The notes under the pieces: model-generated
The model's database searches: none
Told to the model about the DNA's origin: nothing
What the model saw: only the letters and a program-made list of their open reading frames with translations
In this document: positions 51,295 to 61,460 of the stretch, piece by piece
How the letters are laid out: every line of letters begins with the position of its first letter
Position numbering within the stretch: the stretch's first letter is position 1
NCBI RefSeq assembly: GCF_042242105.1
Contig: NC_092027.1
Coordinates: 17,033,221 to 17,097,220 of the forward strand
DNA: 64,000 nucleotides
Reading direction: 5' to 3'
Source: Pempheris klunzingeri
Taxonomy: Eukaryota > Chordata > Actinopteri > Acropomatiformes > Pempheridae
Program-made: the position numbers and the translations under genes

Positions 51295-51984
51295 ATGGCC
51301 GAAGAAGAAATCGCGACGCCAACTGAGGAGGGCGACAATATGCATTCATTGAGCCTAATGTGCCAGACACCACAGAAGAAGAATGATTATTTACGACTTT
51401 GTTTTGTTTTAGCAGAAGGTGGGGGTGGGGGATGTCTGCGGTGCTCCTCGGAGGTCCCCGCCGGACTTAGCGGACCACTCATGGGGAAGTCGCGGGATTT
51501 AAGTGAGTTTGAGCGGGGTATGATCGTGGGAGCGCGGCGTGCCGGCTGCAGCATCTCGGAGACAGTGAGCCGGCTGGGCTTCTCCAAGACCGCAGTGTCC
51601 CGGGTTTACAGGGAATGGTGCGAGAAGCAGAAAACCTCCAGTCACCGGGGGTCCTGCGGGAGGAAACGCCTCGTCGATGACAGCGGCGAGAGGAGGATGG
51701 AGCGAGTGGTGGAGGCGAACAACCACGCCACGACCGTGCAGATCCAGGCGCTGTACAACAGCAGCAGCAGCGGGCAGGACAAGCCCATCTCTCTGACCAC
51801 CACCCGGCGGACCCTGAAGCGGCTGGGCTACAGCCGCAGGGCGCAGCGCCGGGACTCCCTCGTCCTGGCCGGGCTGGACGCTCTGGCTGCGTACACGTCC
51901 TGCCCCCCGGAGCAGCTGGACACCCTGACGGAGGGTGACCCGGACCCACGGGTCCAGTCCTCCGCGGACGACAAAGACACATGA
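51295..51984 (+). CDS. Tc1-type transposase DNA-binding-domain protein, no catalytic domain (229 aa)
   Basis: An intronless ORF, much more GC-rich than its surroundings. Residues from Met63 (ATG at 51,481) read MGKSRDLSEFERG and continue through IVGARRAGCSISETVSRLGFS, the first helix-turn-helix of Tc1-family transposases. This is followed by a GRKR linker (GRPR-like) and a second HTH-like region (HATTVQIQALYN...TTRRTLKRLGYSRRA). Tc1 transposases are about 340 aa, with a DDE catalytic domain after this point. Here the frame instead ends after about 45 residues of unrelated acidic sequence. The first 62 residues are not Tc1-like, so translation may begin at Met1 or Met63. No terminal inverted repeats are evident. 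AATAAA follows at 52,483. It may be a domesticated DNA-binding protein or a truncated relic; the long intact GC-rich frame favours the former. Confidence 0.6.
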   Translation: MAEEEIATPTEEGDNMHSLSLMCQTPQKKNDYLRLCFVLAEGGGGGCLRCSSEVPAGLSGPLMGKSRDLSEFERGMIVGARRAGCSISETVSRLGFSKTAVSRVYREWCEKQKTSSHRGSCGRKRLVDDSGERRMERVVEANNHATTVQIQALYNSSSSGQDKPISLTTTRRTLKRLGYSRRAQRRDSLVLAGLDALAAYTSCPPEQLDTLTEGDPDPRVQSSADDKDT

Positions 51985-52673
51985 AGGATGCGGTGAAGAA
52001 CTGGATCTGATCCCAAAGACAGCTGACAGTTAACAGAAGTGTGTACAAACAGAAGTTATACATCTGTATAGAGAGTTTGGAAAAAAAAAAAAAATCAAAA
52101 ACACAAGTGAATTTTACAAAAAAGCATTGTCCTTATGTATTTTGCAAATTTTAACCTTTTTTTTCTATTTATGAGGCCACATTCAAACTGGTCTGGAAGA
52201 AAGTCATTCCATTTCTTCACTTAAAAATGTGTGTATGCTGTAGTGGGATCATTCTCTCCTCAGACTCTGTTAAGATCTATAATATCTGTATGGTTGTGTA
52301 ATTACAATGAAAGAACAGATTGCAAATATTTTACATTTTCTCAAAATAGTCAGAAGAATATTCAACATACTCTGTAAACCTCAACAACACAATATTTATT
52401 ATGGCTATTCCAAAGGTTTATTTCAGTATTTATAGTCTTGATGTGTATATAAATACATTTTACATTTAGGACCATGGAAATGAATAAATAATGGATTCAG
52501 TAGTTCTCAGAGCTGTATTTCTGGCAGCATGGAGAGGGTGTTAAAACAGTATTTAGACCTCTGTTGTATATAAAGTTTACAACAAATCTATTTAAACAGA
52601 GAATAATACATTTTCTTTATGGGATATGGGAGGTCGCATGTGTGGGGGCATTTATGAGTACGAGCCTTTTCAG
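51985..52673 (+). other. probable 3' UTR of the Tc1-derived ORF and flanking DNA
   Basis: Composition drops sharply to AT-rich right after the stop. A poly-A run sits at 52,080-52,094, and AATAAA is present at 52,483-52,488, about 500 bases after the stop codon. No DDE-domain remnant was recognised in any frame. Confidence 0.4.
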
Positions 52674-53114
52674 GTTTGTGTTTCCACGTCCAAACACCAT
52701 GAAGGATTCACAAAACGGACCTCAGGAGTATCTAAAAACTTAAACTCAATGGATGTGGATCGTCACCGGGACCTGGTGGGAGAACTGGCTGCATCTGGAT
52801 TCGTTCTATGACTGAATGCAGGAATGAATTCTCTAAATCTTTAATGAGTCAGGCTGGAAATAGTCGGCATAAAATTAGGGCTGAACTAAAGTGTGTGTTC
52901 ACTCATTTTTCTCTGCCAGCAGGTCACTGCGCTTGGGTCTCTACCACTCTCTACCTGAATGGTACTGTCCCCCTTTTCTTGTTGGACCAAGCCTCCACAT
53001 TCAAGACTCAGAAACCTTATCCCATGTGGTCTGATGTGGACTGGGATGCACCAGATACCTGGGTGGAAAGCCATGCTGTTTCTAGCCTGGCTCTGCACTG
53101 GCGGCCTGGTCAAG
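52674..53114 (+). pseudogene. broken alpha-L-fucosidase fragment, inverted relative to neighbours
   Basis: The first part (52,674-about 52,800) follows an intact-looking TTTTCAG acceptor and encodes remnants TSKHHEGFT and [10 protein letters not shown], equivalent to exon 2 of the intact genes. After an intron-like gap, a GCCAGCAG acceptor leads to 52,923-53,114, whose translation shows [14 protein letters not shown] sequence, then WSDVDWDAPDT, and FLAWL in a shifted frame, ending at a GTGAGA donor. The second exon is 192 bp against 244 bp in copy B, a 52-bp net loss that shifts the frame. Exons 1 and 4 onward are not visible. Retained splice sites show it arose by DNA duplication, not retrotransposition. 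Like copy B, it lacks the extra intron of copy A. Confidence 0.8.
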
Positions 53115-54532
53115 GTGAGACTCATTGGGGGCTCGTCTACACGTCCCCATGTTCACATTTCCTCACACCAAGTTGAATCACAAGTTGCATTTTAAAAAAT
53201 GAGAGAAAAGAAGTTCTTTAGTTTTTTTGTTTTTCTGTGGATAAAGACTCATTCATGATGTGGTGGTTACCAGCAAACTTGTAAATCTCTTTCCTCAGTG
53301 TCTGGGGAGAGGCTGGATGGAAGTCATGTGTTTGTTCACTGTGGTTAAAAGCCCATTTTTAAAGGGTTAAAGTTAAATGTGTCCAGTATCCTCTTTGTGT
53401 GTGTATTGGACATTAGCTTGTGGCTTATTTTCCTTTTTAGATTTACATCTTAGATTTTCTTCCTATATCTGTCCTCTGTGGGAGACATGGCACAGAGGCC
53501 TTTATTTATCATAACACTCTGCTTACAGTTTATTTGAGTCATTATTTTAAAAAAAACTTTATTAACAACACAGTGATATTATAATACAAATAATGGAGAG
53601 GGGGGGGGGGCAGAAATACAATCCTAAAATGTAAACAGATACATATTTCAGAAATTAAGAGAAAGACAGAAAAAAGAAATATTGCAAAGCTTTTTTGTTT
53701 TTAAATACTTTACAGACAGAATCATAGAAATATAACATATCAATAGATTATACATGGAAATAAAACCAGTGTCTGTTGGGAAAAAGAAGAAATCTGGCCT
53801 TGTGAATATGCTGTTTGCCCAAAAGACATTTTTTAAATGAATTCTATCAACTAGTCTAAAAAAAGTAAATGAGAAACAGACACAACCTTATTTTTGCTGA
53901 AGGAACATAAAGGGGGAACATTGGTTCTAATTTAATTGTGAAATGAATTCATCGTGCAGATAGAGCGTGTGTAAAATTTTAATATGATTTTCTTTAACCA
54001 TACTGGGAACAAAAAATTAAAATAAATTCAGTCCAAAAGGTTCCTGCTCTTGTGCAGTCTGATCATGCCTGTTGGACAGAGTCTACATAGGTAGGTAGAT
54101 CCTCTAGCCTGGAATCTCCAGACCAATTTCGCAAATGCAAATTAGTCTGGAGCCTCATTTTCAATTTCCGAGGGATATTATGAACGGGCGCAGAACAAAA
54201 TGGCTGTGGAAACACAACAATAATGTTTAGGCTACTTGAAGCTCCTTTTGAAGGAACAAATGGATACGATCAGCCAGCTGGCTAGTGGTTAAAACACGTC
54301 CACACTTTGCATTGATAGTAAACAAATTAAGCAGGGTTGCAGAGGACCCTCACAGCAAATACCATAAAATGTTGTGTTTTCTGCTGTGAGCTTAGACTGC
54401 ATTTTAATATCACTGTGCATAGTAAATCATGTGTAACCACTTAAATCCCATTGATCGCTTAATTTACAATTACACACACGCAAAGTAGACACGGCCCTTG
54501 ACCGAAAACTACTTGACTTTGACTCTCTGATG
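53115..54532. other. AT-rich non-coding gap
   Basis: No gene seen. It includes a G-run (53,599-53,610), an A-rich stretch (53,540-54,030) and unremarkable DNA up to the 3' end of fucosidase copy B. I found no trace of the missing fucosidase exons. Confidence 0.5.
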
Positions 54533-57057
54533 TTAGACTACTCCCTCCAGTTTCAGAGACCAGGCGTTTCCAGGAGATACAGGCATAGCGGGCATAACAA
54601 TGATCAGCCCAGCTGTTTGAGTCACTGGCGCCCACTTCAGCGGTACATCAGGATAGTCCAGAAGTGAAACCTGTGGATGTGAAAGCGTCGTTAGTGTGAA
54701 GGTAAATGGAAGTAAGCTTTATGGGTTTACAGATGTAAAGCTTACTTTTGTGGCCTCAGACGTCTTTGGTGATGTCAGCAGAAGTTGTTGTTTGGACGGC
54801 CATCCAAGGATTATGGCATAAACTGTGTTGTTTTTGGCAGTATACCTAAAATAGGAGCAAAACAGGGGCTAGAGGCAAGCTACTGCAGGATTTGCATCGT
54901 TTTACATTGCAAATTTGGTGAGGCTGCTGCCACTGCAACCTGGCCCTGGAAAAGCAGGAAAAGGAATTAAAAAAAAGAAATTCCCAATCTCACCAGACAG
55001 TGACAGTGCTGTTCTCCATCTGGACCCTCCAGGGTTTGGACGCGTAGATGGCCTCTCCATTAATCTCCAACCAGGCGCCGAGTCCCCTCAGCCTCTCCTC
55101 AAACACCGGGGCAATCATGCCGTCTGCATTTGGCCCGATGTTCAGCAGGTAGTTACCGCCCATTGCCACCACATACGCCAAGTCCTGAGGACAGTGTCAG
55201 ACTAAAGCGAGAGCACCAAATATGCTGAATAATACAGATTATTGTGTTCTGATTCTTATGGCCTTATGGAGTAACATTGCCTGCAGGCAAGCATATGCAT
55301 GACATCTGCAGGTGTGGCTGAGCAAACACTGGCAACAAAAAAGACCTGCTGGAGTCAGGAACCAACTCAGACACAAATACAGCAGGTCCGTGCACTTTAT
55401 TATGGCACTAGGCGACCAGCAGGGAGAGAGCTGGTGAATCATCGCAGGACGACCGGACAAATATCAGATATAGGTTCATACTGTGACCTTTCACCTTTAT
55501 GATTGACGGCAGGTCCATGAGCTCCCTTAGCTTCATGTCTCTTCGGTAGCCCCAGGAACGCGTGTCGATGGACTGGCATTTCTCCCATTTGTGGTCTGGA
55601 AGTTCACCAGGCGTGTACCTGTCAGCACAGTTGTAGTAGCCTCCATGTTTGCAGTAGCAGCCCTTACCCCACCTGTCATTGGTGACCACCACATCCTGCA
55701 GAAATTCATGAGAAAAAAGACTAGAGAAGTTCTTTTCACACGTCTAAAAAGCCGCTCATGATTCAGCTTAGTGTGAGAAAGGAACACGAGGATGTGATGA
55801 GTGAAAGTGCTCTGGTGAAACTTGTAAACTCTCTCTTACCTTGACCGGGCTGTCGTTGTAGAGCCAGGCCAAAAACTGGGTTGAGTTCCAGTAGGTGTCT
55901 GGTGCATCCCAGTCGCCGTCAGACCAGATCAGATCAGGTCTGTACGCCATCACGAGGTCCACTAGCTCTGGGAGAGTCTTAAGGGCTACAAAATTCTGAG
56001 TCTTGAATCCGAAGGCCTTGTCCAACAAGTACAGGGGATTGTACCATTCATACAGAGAGTGGTAGAGACCCAAGCGCAGGGACCTGTTGGAGTGAACACA
56101 CACCTCAGCTTAGCCCTGTTTTTATGCCACCTATAGATGACCCTGATCAGTGACATATTTTCTCATGTGAATCAGTCATTTTACACATCGTATCTTACTG
56201 TCACACACTTAACTTCCCTTTCTTCGGCTGCTCTACAGCCTTGTCATAAGAGATTTTTTAAGGAATCACACACTCTCACCTCTTTCTCACAGCTGCAGCC
56301 AGTTCTCCCACCAGGTCCCGATGAGGACCCACATCCACTGAGTTCCAGTTCCAAGAGCCTGCTGAGGGCCAGTTTGTGAATCCCTCATGGTGTTTGGATG
56401 TGAACACCACATACCTGTAAAAGCACGTTCACATGACACATTTCTGTGAAAGGGAGGTGATCGGGACTCTGTTTGAAATATTCTGCTAAATTGATGACAT
56501 GTTGAATGATACAGATTAGTGTATTTTGATTATTTTGCCTTGAATAACGTTGTCTGCAAGCATATACATGACATCTGCAGGTGTGGCTGAACAAACACAA
56601 GGAACAAAAGAGGCTTGCTGCAGTCAGAAACCGACTCAGCGGGTTTATGGAACTGTGTGACCATCAGGTAGCAGGGACAGAGCTGCTGACCATACCTGGC
56701 TCCAGAGGCTTTGAATATTTCCGCCCAGTTATCCGGATCGAAGAATTCTGCGCGAAACTCGGGCGCGAAATCTGTGTATTTAAAGTCCGGCGGGTAGTTT
56801 CTCTGCATAAACTCAACTTCTTCTGCGCGCTTTTCCGACTGCCACCAGTACCAGAACCACTCACTGTACTGCCCGAAGGCAGGGACCGAAAAGACCCCCC
56901 AGTGGACGAAGATCCCGACCTTGGCCTCGTCGAACCACTGAGGCAGAGGTCTGGCGTCCAGGCTGCTCCAGTTTGCCGCGTAGCGCGCTGAGCATCCCGG
57001 TCCCAGCGTGAGAAGGGGGGTCAGACAGATCAGAGGTGTGATACATGAGGGAAGCAT
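54533..57057 (-). CDS. fuca1: lysosomal tissue alpha-L-fucosidase, copy B (7 coding exons, 456 aa)
   Basis: Second GH29 alpha-L-fucosidase. Exons in coding order: 56696-57057, 56280-56414, 55840-56083, 55495-55695, 54994-55184, 54746-54845, 54533-54670 (1,371 nt, all phases consistent). The N-terminus ([19 protein letters not shown]) is a signal peptide. Conserved blocks are [37 protein letters not shown] (nucleophile at Asp221), HKWEKC (acid/base at Glu285, the same 64-residue spacing as copy A), [14 protein letters not shown] and [12 protein letters not shown]. Exons 2-6 are the same lengths as in copy A once copy A's exons 3 and 4 (138+106) are added to give 244. Exon 1 differs most: it has [12 protein letters not shown] where copy A has [10 protein letters not shown], a two-residue difference next to the active-site Trp cluster. 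Probably a fish fuca1 tandem duplicate. Which of the two matches which zebrafish gene is unknown. Confidence 0.92.
55226..55455. repeat. intronic repeat in fucosidase copy B, unit 1
   Basis: It contains TGACATCTGCAGGTGTGGCT followed by GAGCAAACACTGG and GACCAGCAGGGAGAGAGCTGG. A second, similar unit is at 56,505-56,695 in another intron of the same gene. Confidence 0.6.
56505..56695. repeat. intronic repeat in fucosidase copy B, unit 2
   Basis: It contains TGACATCTGCAGGTGTGGCT followed by GAACAAACACAAGG and GTAGCAGGGACAGAGCTGC, collinear with unit 1 about 1.27 kb away. It abuts the exon 1 splice donor of copy B. Confidence 0.6.
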
Positions 57058-58045
57058 CTCCAGTGTCCTGATCCTCCTGAGCCGATCAACAAACTCTTAA
57101 TGACCTGCGCACAGGTAGACCCCCACAGGTGACTGTCTCTGCCTGTCTAACATGTGCACCACACCTGAATAGTGATGTGGAAACAACTTGTATATTCGCC
57201 CTCTGGTGGCACAATACCCACATAGGACAACATCCACCCCCCCTTAGATTCAACTCAGTATTTACCAATTTTGTGCAATTCAAATAAAATAGAATATAAA
57301 AAATTGAAAATATAGAAATTAAAAGGGGTGTTTTGATTTATCTAATTATACACTGTCAGTTGCTTCCTTGGTGCAAAAGTGTGTGATTTAAGTGATCACT
57401 GTCAGATTTCTCATGACTGAAAAATCTTTTTTTTTTTTCTCTGAAAATGACTCAACCGCTAGAGGGCGTCAAAGAGCCTTTATATCGCAATATTGCAGGT
57501 TGATCATTTGGAGCAAATCCATGATAAACAGCAGTGAAAAGTACATAAAGCACATAGACATACAAAGTGTGATAAAAGGAAATATGTCCACAATTACACA
57601 GCACGTTTATTGCAACTACAGCCCCGGTTAAAACCACAAAGCTCATTTGATCTGTGAGCCTTTCGGGGACCAAAACAAGGCATGTAACCACAGTCTATGT
57701 CTGCAACAAGCTACTTTGTCTATTCTCTGTACAGTTGAGAAAAATCCAGAAAATTTAACTCATGTACTCGTTATGTACAGCACATGCAGGGAAAGTTGGA
57801 TTTTACTGACAGTGCAAAGACGTGCAGGAAATAAAAAGACCACATTTATAATTTAAAAACAAAAACAATCCATTTACTTCCAGGCAAATTATTGGAGCAC
57901 CAGTTAGAAGAACACATCTTGTGATTACAAATGAGTCAATAGATAATTACAGTAATAACTTAACGATAACGATATGGCCACAGTTAACTCGAACAGTAAA
58001 ACGGTTCAAGGATTGGCTTCTCTCTCCGAGTACAGTGGGTCAGAT
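57058..58045. other. gap between fucosidase copy B and zbtb8b
   Basis: It holds the short upstream region of fucosidase copy B and the 3' UTR of minus-strand zbtb8b. TTTATT at 57,606-57,611 is AATAAA on the minus strand, 435 bases after the zbtb8b stop, and a plausible mRNA end. I see no CACGTG-type CLEAR site near copy B, only CATGTG at 57,151. Confidence 0.5.
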
Positions 58046-60792
58046 TCACAGTGTGTGACCTACATCAGCGCAGACAGCCAGCTGCCTTTCAAGCATCTGT
58101 TTCTCTACCAAGTCCTCCACTCTGCCAACCTCCACCTCATCTACGTCGTCCATAAAACTGGACCAATCCGTGCCCCCGTCTGCACGTTCCATGGGCTCTG
58201 GTTGGCTGGTGGCGTGAACGGGGGCGGATTCATCATGAGTGGTGGTCACACAGTTGCAGCTGTCGCAGATGCCGAAGCGCCTGAGTCCCGGCGAAACACT
58301 GGATCCAGTGAAGGTTCGCCTGCAGCTTTTACACGACACTGGCCAGTAGTGCCTGTGGACCTGTTAATGGCCGACAGAGTGAGAGAGACGGCACTGTGTG
58401 AATCATTTTGCACGGCAACACCAACTTTTAGATTATTATAAGTGAAGAATAACAACAGAGGAGCCAAAAGATTTACTGCTGTCATTATGCTTGCTTCACT
58501 TTACACAAACCACAAGCAACCGGGGAAAAAACTTAAAGAATTTAAAAACACTCGATTAAAGAGTGAGATGACTAATGACTGTTTACAACTAACTGCTTGC
58601 AATTACTGGTTTTAACTGGTTTTGTACAAACCATTTTGTTACTATGCATTTCTGACAATACACTTCTACTTCAACCAAGACAAAATACAACAATGAAATA
58701 GTTACCACTCTGCAATTTCCCACAGCAACTTAAATACACTAGTGGGTTTAAAAAAGTCATTAATCAAAATAAGAACAATGAAACAGCTCCTATATCAGAA
58801 GCTACAATACTCTCTGAGGCCTACGCTGGCACAACGTAATATAAACTAGGCTGATAATCTTGCAGTCACACTGAGTTCTTACACTGAGGGCGTGGCTCCG
58901 TAGGTGCTCCTGTCTCGTGAACCTTTTGCCGCACATGGGACAAGGGAAGGGCCTCTCTCCTGTGTGACAACGGATGTGTCTCTTCATGATTCCCTTCTGC
59001 TTGGCAGTGTACGGGCAGAATGGGCACTTGTGGAGTTTCACTGGCACTACCAAACCATCACCTGCAGGGGGAGGGAGAGGCCAACGGTTCAGATTTACCT
59101 CAACAGGACAGCACTGCAAAATGTCCACCATAGCATTAGTTTTAAGATGTGTTTTGTTTTTTTAAACCTCCAGGGAGATGTTTGTCAGCCTGAGCCATTT
59201 ACGTGAGCTTAGATTGATCTTGCCAATTACCTGTGTCCTCTCCAAGCCAATCTGACTGGATCTCCATGATAGATGTTCCCACAAACCCTAAACTTTCCTC
59301 CATTCTGCCTCCTCCTGTGTTGCTACCTAGTCCTTGAGTAAAGCGCTGCCCCACTCTGTCCCCAAGAGGACTGGGGCCTTCACCTCTGGCCAGCATCTCC
59401 ATCAGCTGCCTGGTATTAAAGGAAGGGCTGTATCCTAAGGGAGAGCGCTCATTGGACGGAGAGGGACTTGGCGGAAGTAGCCTGCTATGATGAGGGTTAT
59501 GGAGAGAGGGCCCAGGATATGAGACCAGATCTTTGGTGTCAGGGGACTCCATAAGCTCCTCATCTGGGTCGTACTCTATCTTGGGGTTCACTAATTCTGG
59601 TGTCAAAGCGGACGATGAAGAGGATGAGAGGTTAGTCTGATCCATGTGTCCCTTCTGTCCTTCACTCCTGGATGCATATTCCTCTCTGGAATGGTAGCTG
59701 CTGTCCATGTCCTGGCTAGTGCCTGGAGTTGTGGCGACAGGGATAGACAAGGGAGTTCTACCTGAGGTCACAGACTCTGGACATAAGCCCGACCCTCTAT
59801 CTGCCTCTGCAACCTGCGAACGTGGCTCCGCAGCCCCTGCACCACTGGAGTTTGTCGCAGCAGGACTGCCGCTGTCTGCAGGACCCACCCCTCCATCCTG
59901 CGCCTGGTCTTCCTTCACTGTGTTCCTCTCCTTCTCCTTGTTACATATTTCCAAAGATGAGCGGATATATCCCTTGCAGAAGTTCACCAGATCCGTCATC
60001 TGCAGGTAGCTGGCGGCTGACATCACTTCAATGACATTTCTTCTGTTCAGGGCCAAGCGGCCAGAGTAGAGGAAGTCCAGAATAATAGAGAAGGCATCAG
60101 CTGTCACAATGTCCAACGATGCTGTGCTGTAGCGCTGTCCATTATCCTGAAAACAGATGTATTGAGAAGACAATTTAGGACTTTGACTCCATCAAAACAC
60201 TCATTTTGCTGTTAATCAAACTAGATAGTGAAACAAAGTCAGTTTTGTTAAGTCAATATTTTGGAATCTTGGTCCATAATCAGTCTTTAACTGTAATAAG
60301 ATTTAGAAAGAGCAACAAAGCATTGATTTTGGTCAGTTCGATGTGTAATTTCTGATAAATGTATTAACTTTGTATCGTAAAGGCATACTGGATGCCCTGA
60401 CAAGCTCAGCAATGCAAGACCTGCAAGAACAATGGAGAATCGGCTTGTGAAGCAGATGCATAAAACTATTCTAACATTTCTACACATTAAAGTAATCAAT
60501 GAAACCCCACTAATAAGTACATCATCACAGCCCAATCACCACATTTGTTTCTAGGAAGGCTCAACCAAAACTCCTAGAAAAGCAAACACGGGGAGGCAGT
60601 GATATAAGCTGTTCTCACCTGTAGATAGTGAACCAGAAGAGCCCTGAAATAGCCACTCCCAGCAAACAGCACATTACGATGGGCCTTGAAGACGCGGCCT
60701 TCAACAAGGATGCTGCAGTCACAGAAGAAGTCTCTCTTCCGCTGCTCATTGAGCTCGAACAGCAGTTTGGGCAGGTAGCAAGGCACTTCCAT
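58046..60792 (-). CDS. zbtb8b: BTB/POZ zinc-finger transcription factor, ZBTB8B-like (527 aa)
   Basis: Probable nuclear DNA-binding regulator. Coding exons in order: 60619-60792, 59231-60146, 58883-59061, 58046-58360 (1,584 nt, phases consistent). The BTB domain covers residues about 1-115, starting [19 protein letters not shown] and including [21 protein letters not shown] and [15 protein letters not shown]. It is interrupted by an intron after Gln58. A long low-complexity Ser/Pro/acidic linker follows. Finger 1 uses C376, C379, H392 and H396. Finger 2 uses C404, C407, H420 and H425, with H425 encoded in the last exon. A further Cys4 pair (C433/C436 and C455/C458) corresponds to the CKGC...CDSC region of human ZBTB8B. 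Blocks [29 protein letters not shown] and [13 protein letters not shown] favour ZBTB8B over ZBTB8A. Confidence 0.9.
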
Positions 60793-60811
60793 GTCTCCAC
60801 CTCAGTGAGCC
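60793..60811 (-). other. zbtb8b: zbtb8b 5' UTR part of the first coding exon
   Basis: A CCTGGCAG acceptor on the minus strand starts this exon at 60,811, 19 bases before the ATG. Confidence 0.6.
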
Positions 60812-61278
60812 CTGCCAGGGGGAGGTGAGACAGAGACAATGATTTCAGGATGTGTGAGTTTAAAAAGGATTGATTTAAAACTTGGTGATCTTGTGTGACA
60901 CTTGACTTTAAACATCTTGTTCAGGAGGACATTTCTCCGCTTTATACACATTAATGTGATTATTACAGTACTGAGTCAAAATTGGTTAAAGGGAAAGAGG
61001 GAAAGTTTAAATAACGTTTAAAAAACAAGGCATAAACATATAAACGCCAAAGCAAATACATCAGAGGATAAGGAATACTTTGACGGAGGAAATAAAAGGA
61101 GAGGACAACAGTCAAGCAGCTCCACTTTGTCTTTGCTAACAAGCTAACCGGTGGTGCTAGCGCTAGTAGCTAGTTGGTGACACTTTCTTAAACAAAACGG
61201 CAGATTGACAACACCGACAGCACTAAAACAAGCGTGGTGACACACAGTGAGAATAAAAGACATATAGTACGGTCTCAC

Positions 61279-61380
61279 CTGTGTAATTACGCAACTGAAC
61301 GTGAGAAACCCGTTATCATAAGACAGAGGAAGGCATTAGCCAGGCTCATTGTCCCTTGTCAACATTAGCCAACAACTTCC
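61279..61380 (-). other. zbtb8b: zbtb8b probable non-coding first exon
   Basis: On the minus strand, TTACACAG is followed by a good GTGAGACC donor (exon end at 61,279), which would splice to the 60,811 acceptor. The upstream boundary (transcription start) is estimated from the promoter-like motifs and is not observed. Confidence 0.45.
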
Positions 61381-61395
61381 GCCTTTAGCATTTAG

Positions 61396-61419
61396 TGACG
61401 TGTATTCTATCTATCCAAT
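61396..61419 (-). promoter_or_regulatory. zbtb8b: CRE-like and CCAAT promoter motifs of zbtb8b
   Basis: TGACGTG (61,396-61,402) and CCAAT (61,415-61,419) sit next to a CpG-rich patch (about 61,425-61,460), just upstream of the inferred first exon. This fits a TATA-less housekeeping-type promoter. Activity is inferred. Confidence 0.4.
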
Positions 61420-61460
61420 CAGTGGCCGGCGGAGGCGGAGTCCGAGCGACTCGGGGCTGC

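Noticed and set aside
51295..51984. Interpretation as a complete active Tc1 transposon
   Set aside because: The DDE catalytic domain is absent in all frames, and no terminal inverted repeats or TA duplications were recognised around it.
46607..57057. Assignment of the fucosidases to FUCA2
   Set aside because: Motifs such as DTYWNST, YNDSPV, GGYYNC and IYASKPWR match FUCA1. FUCA2 has DQYWNST, YNESPV and IYETHTWR at these places.
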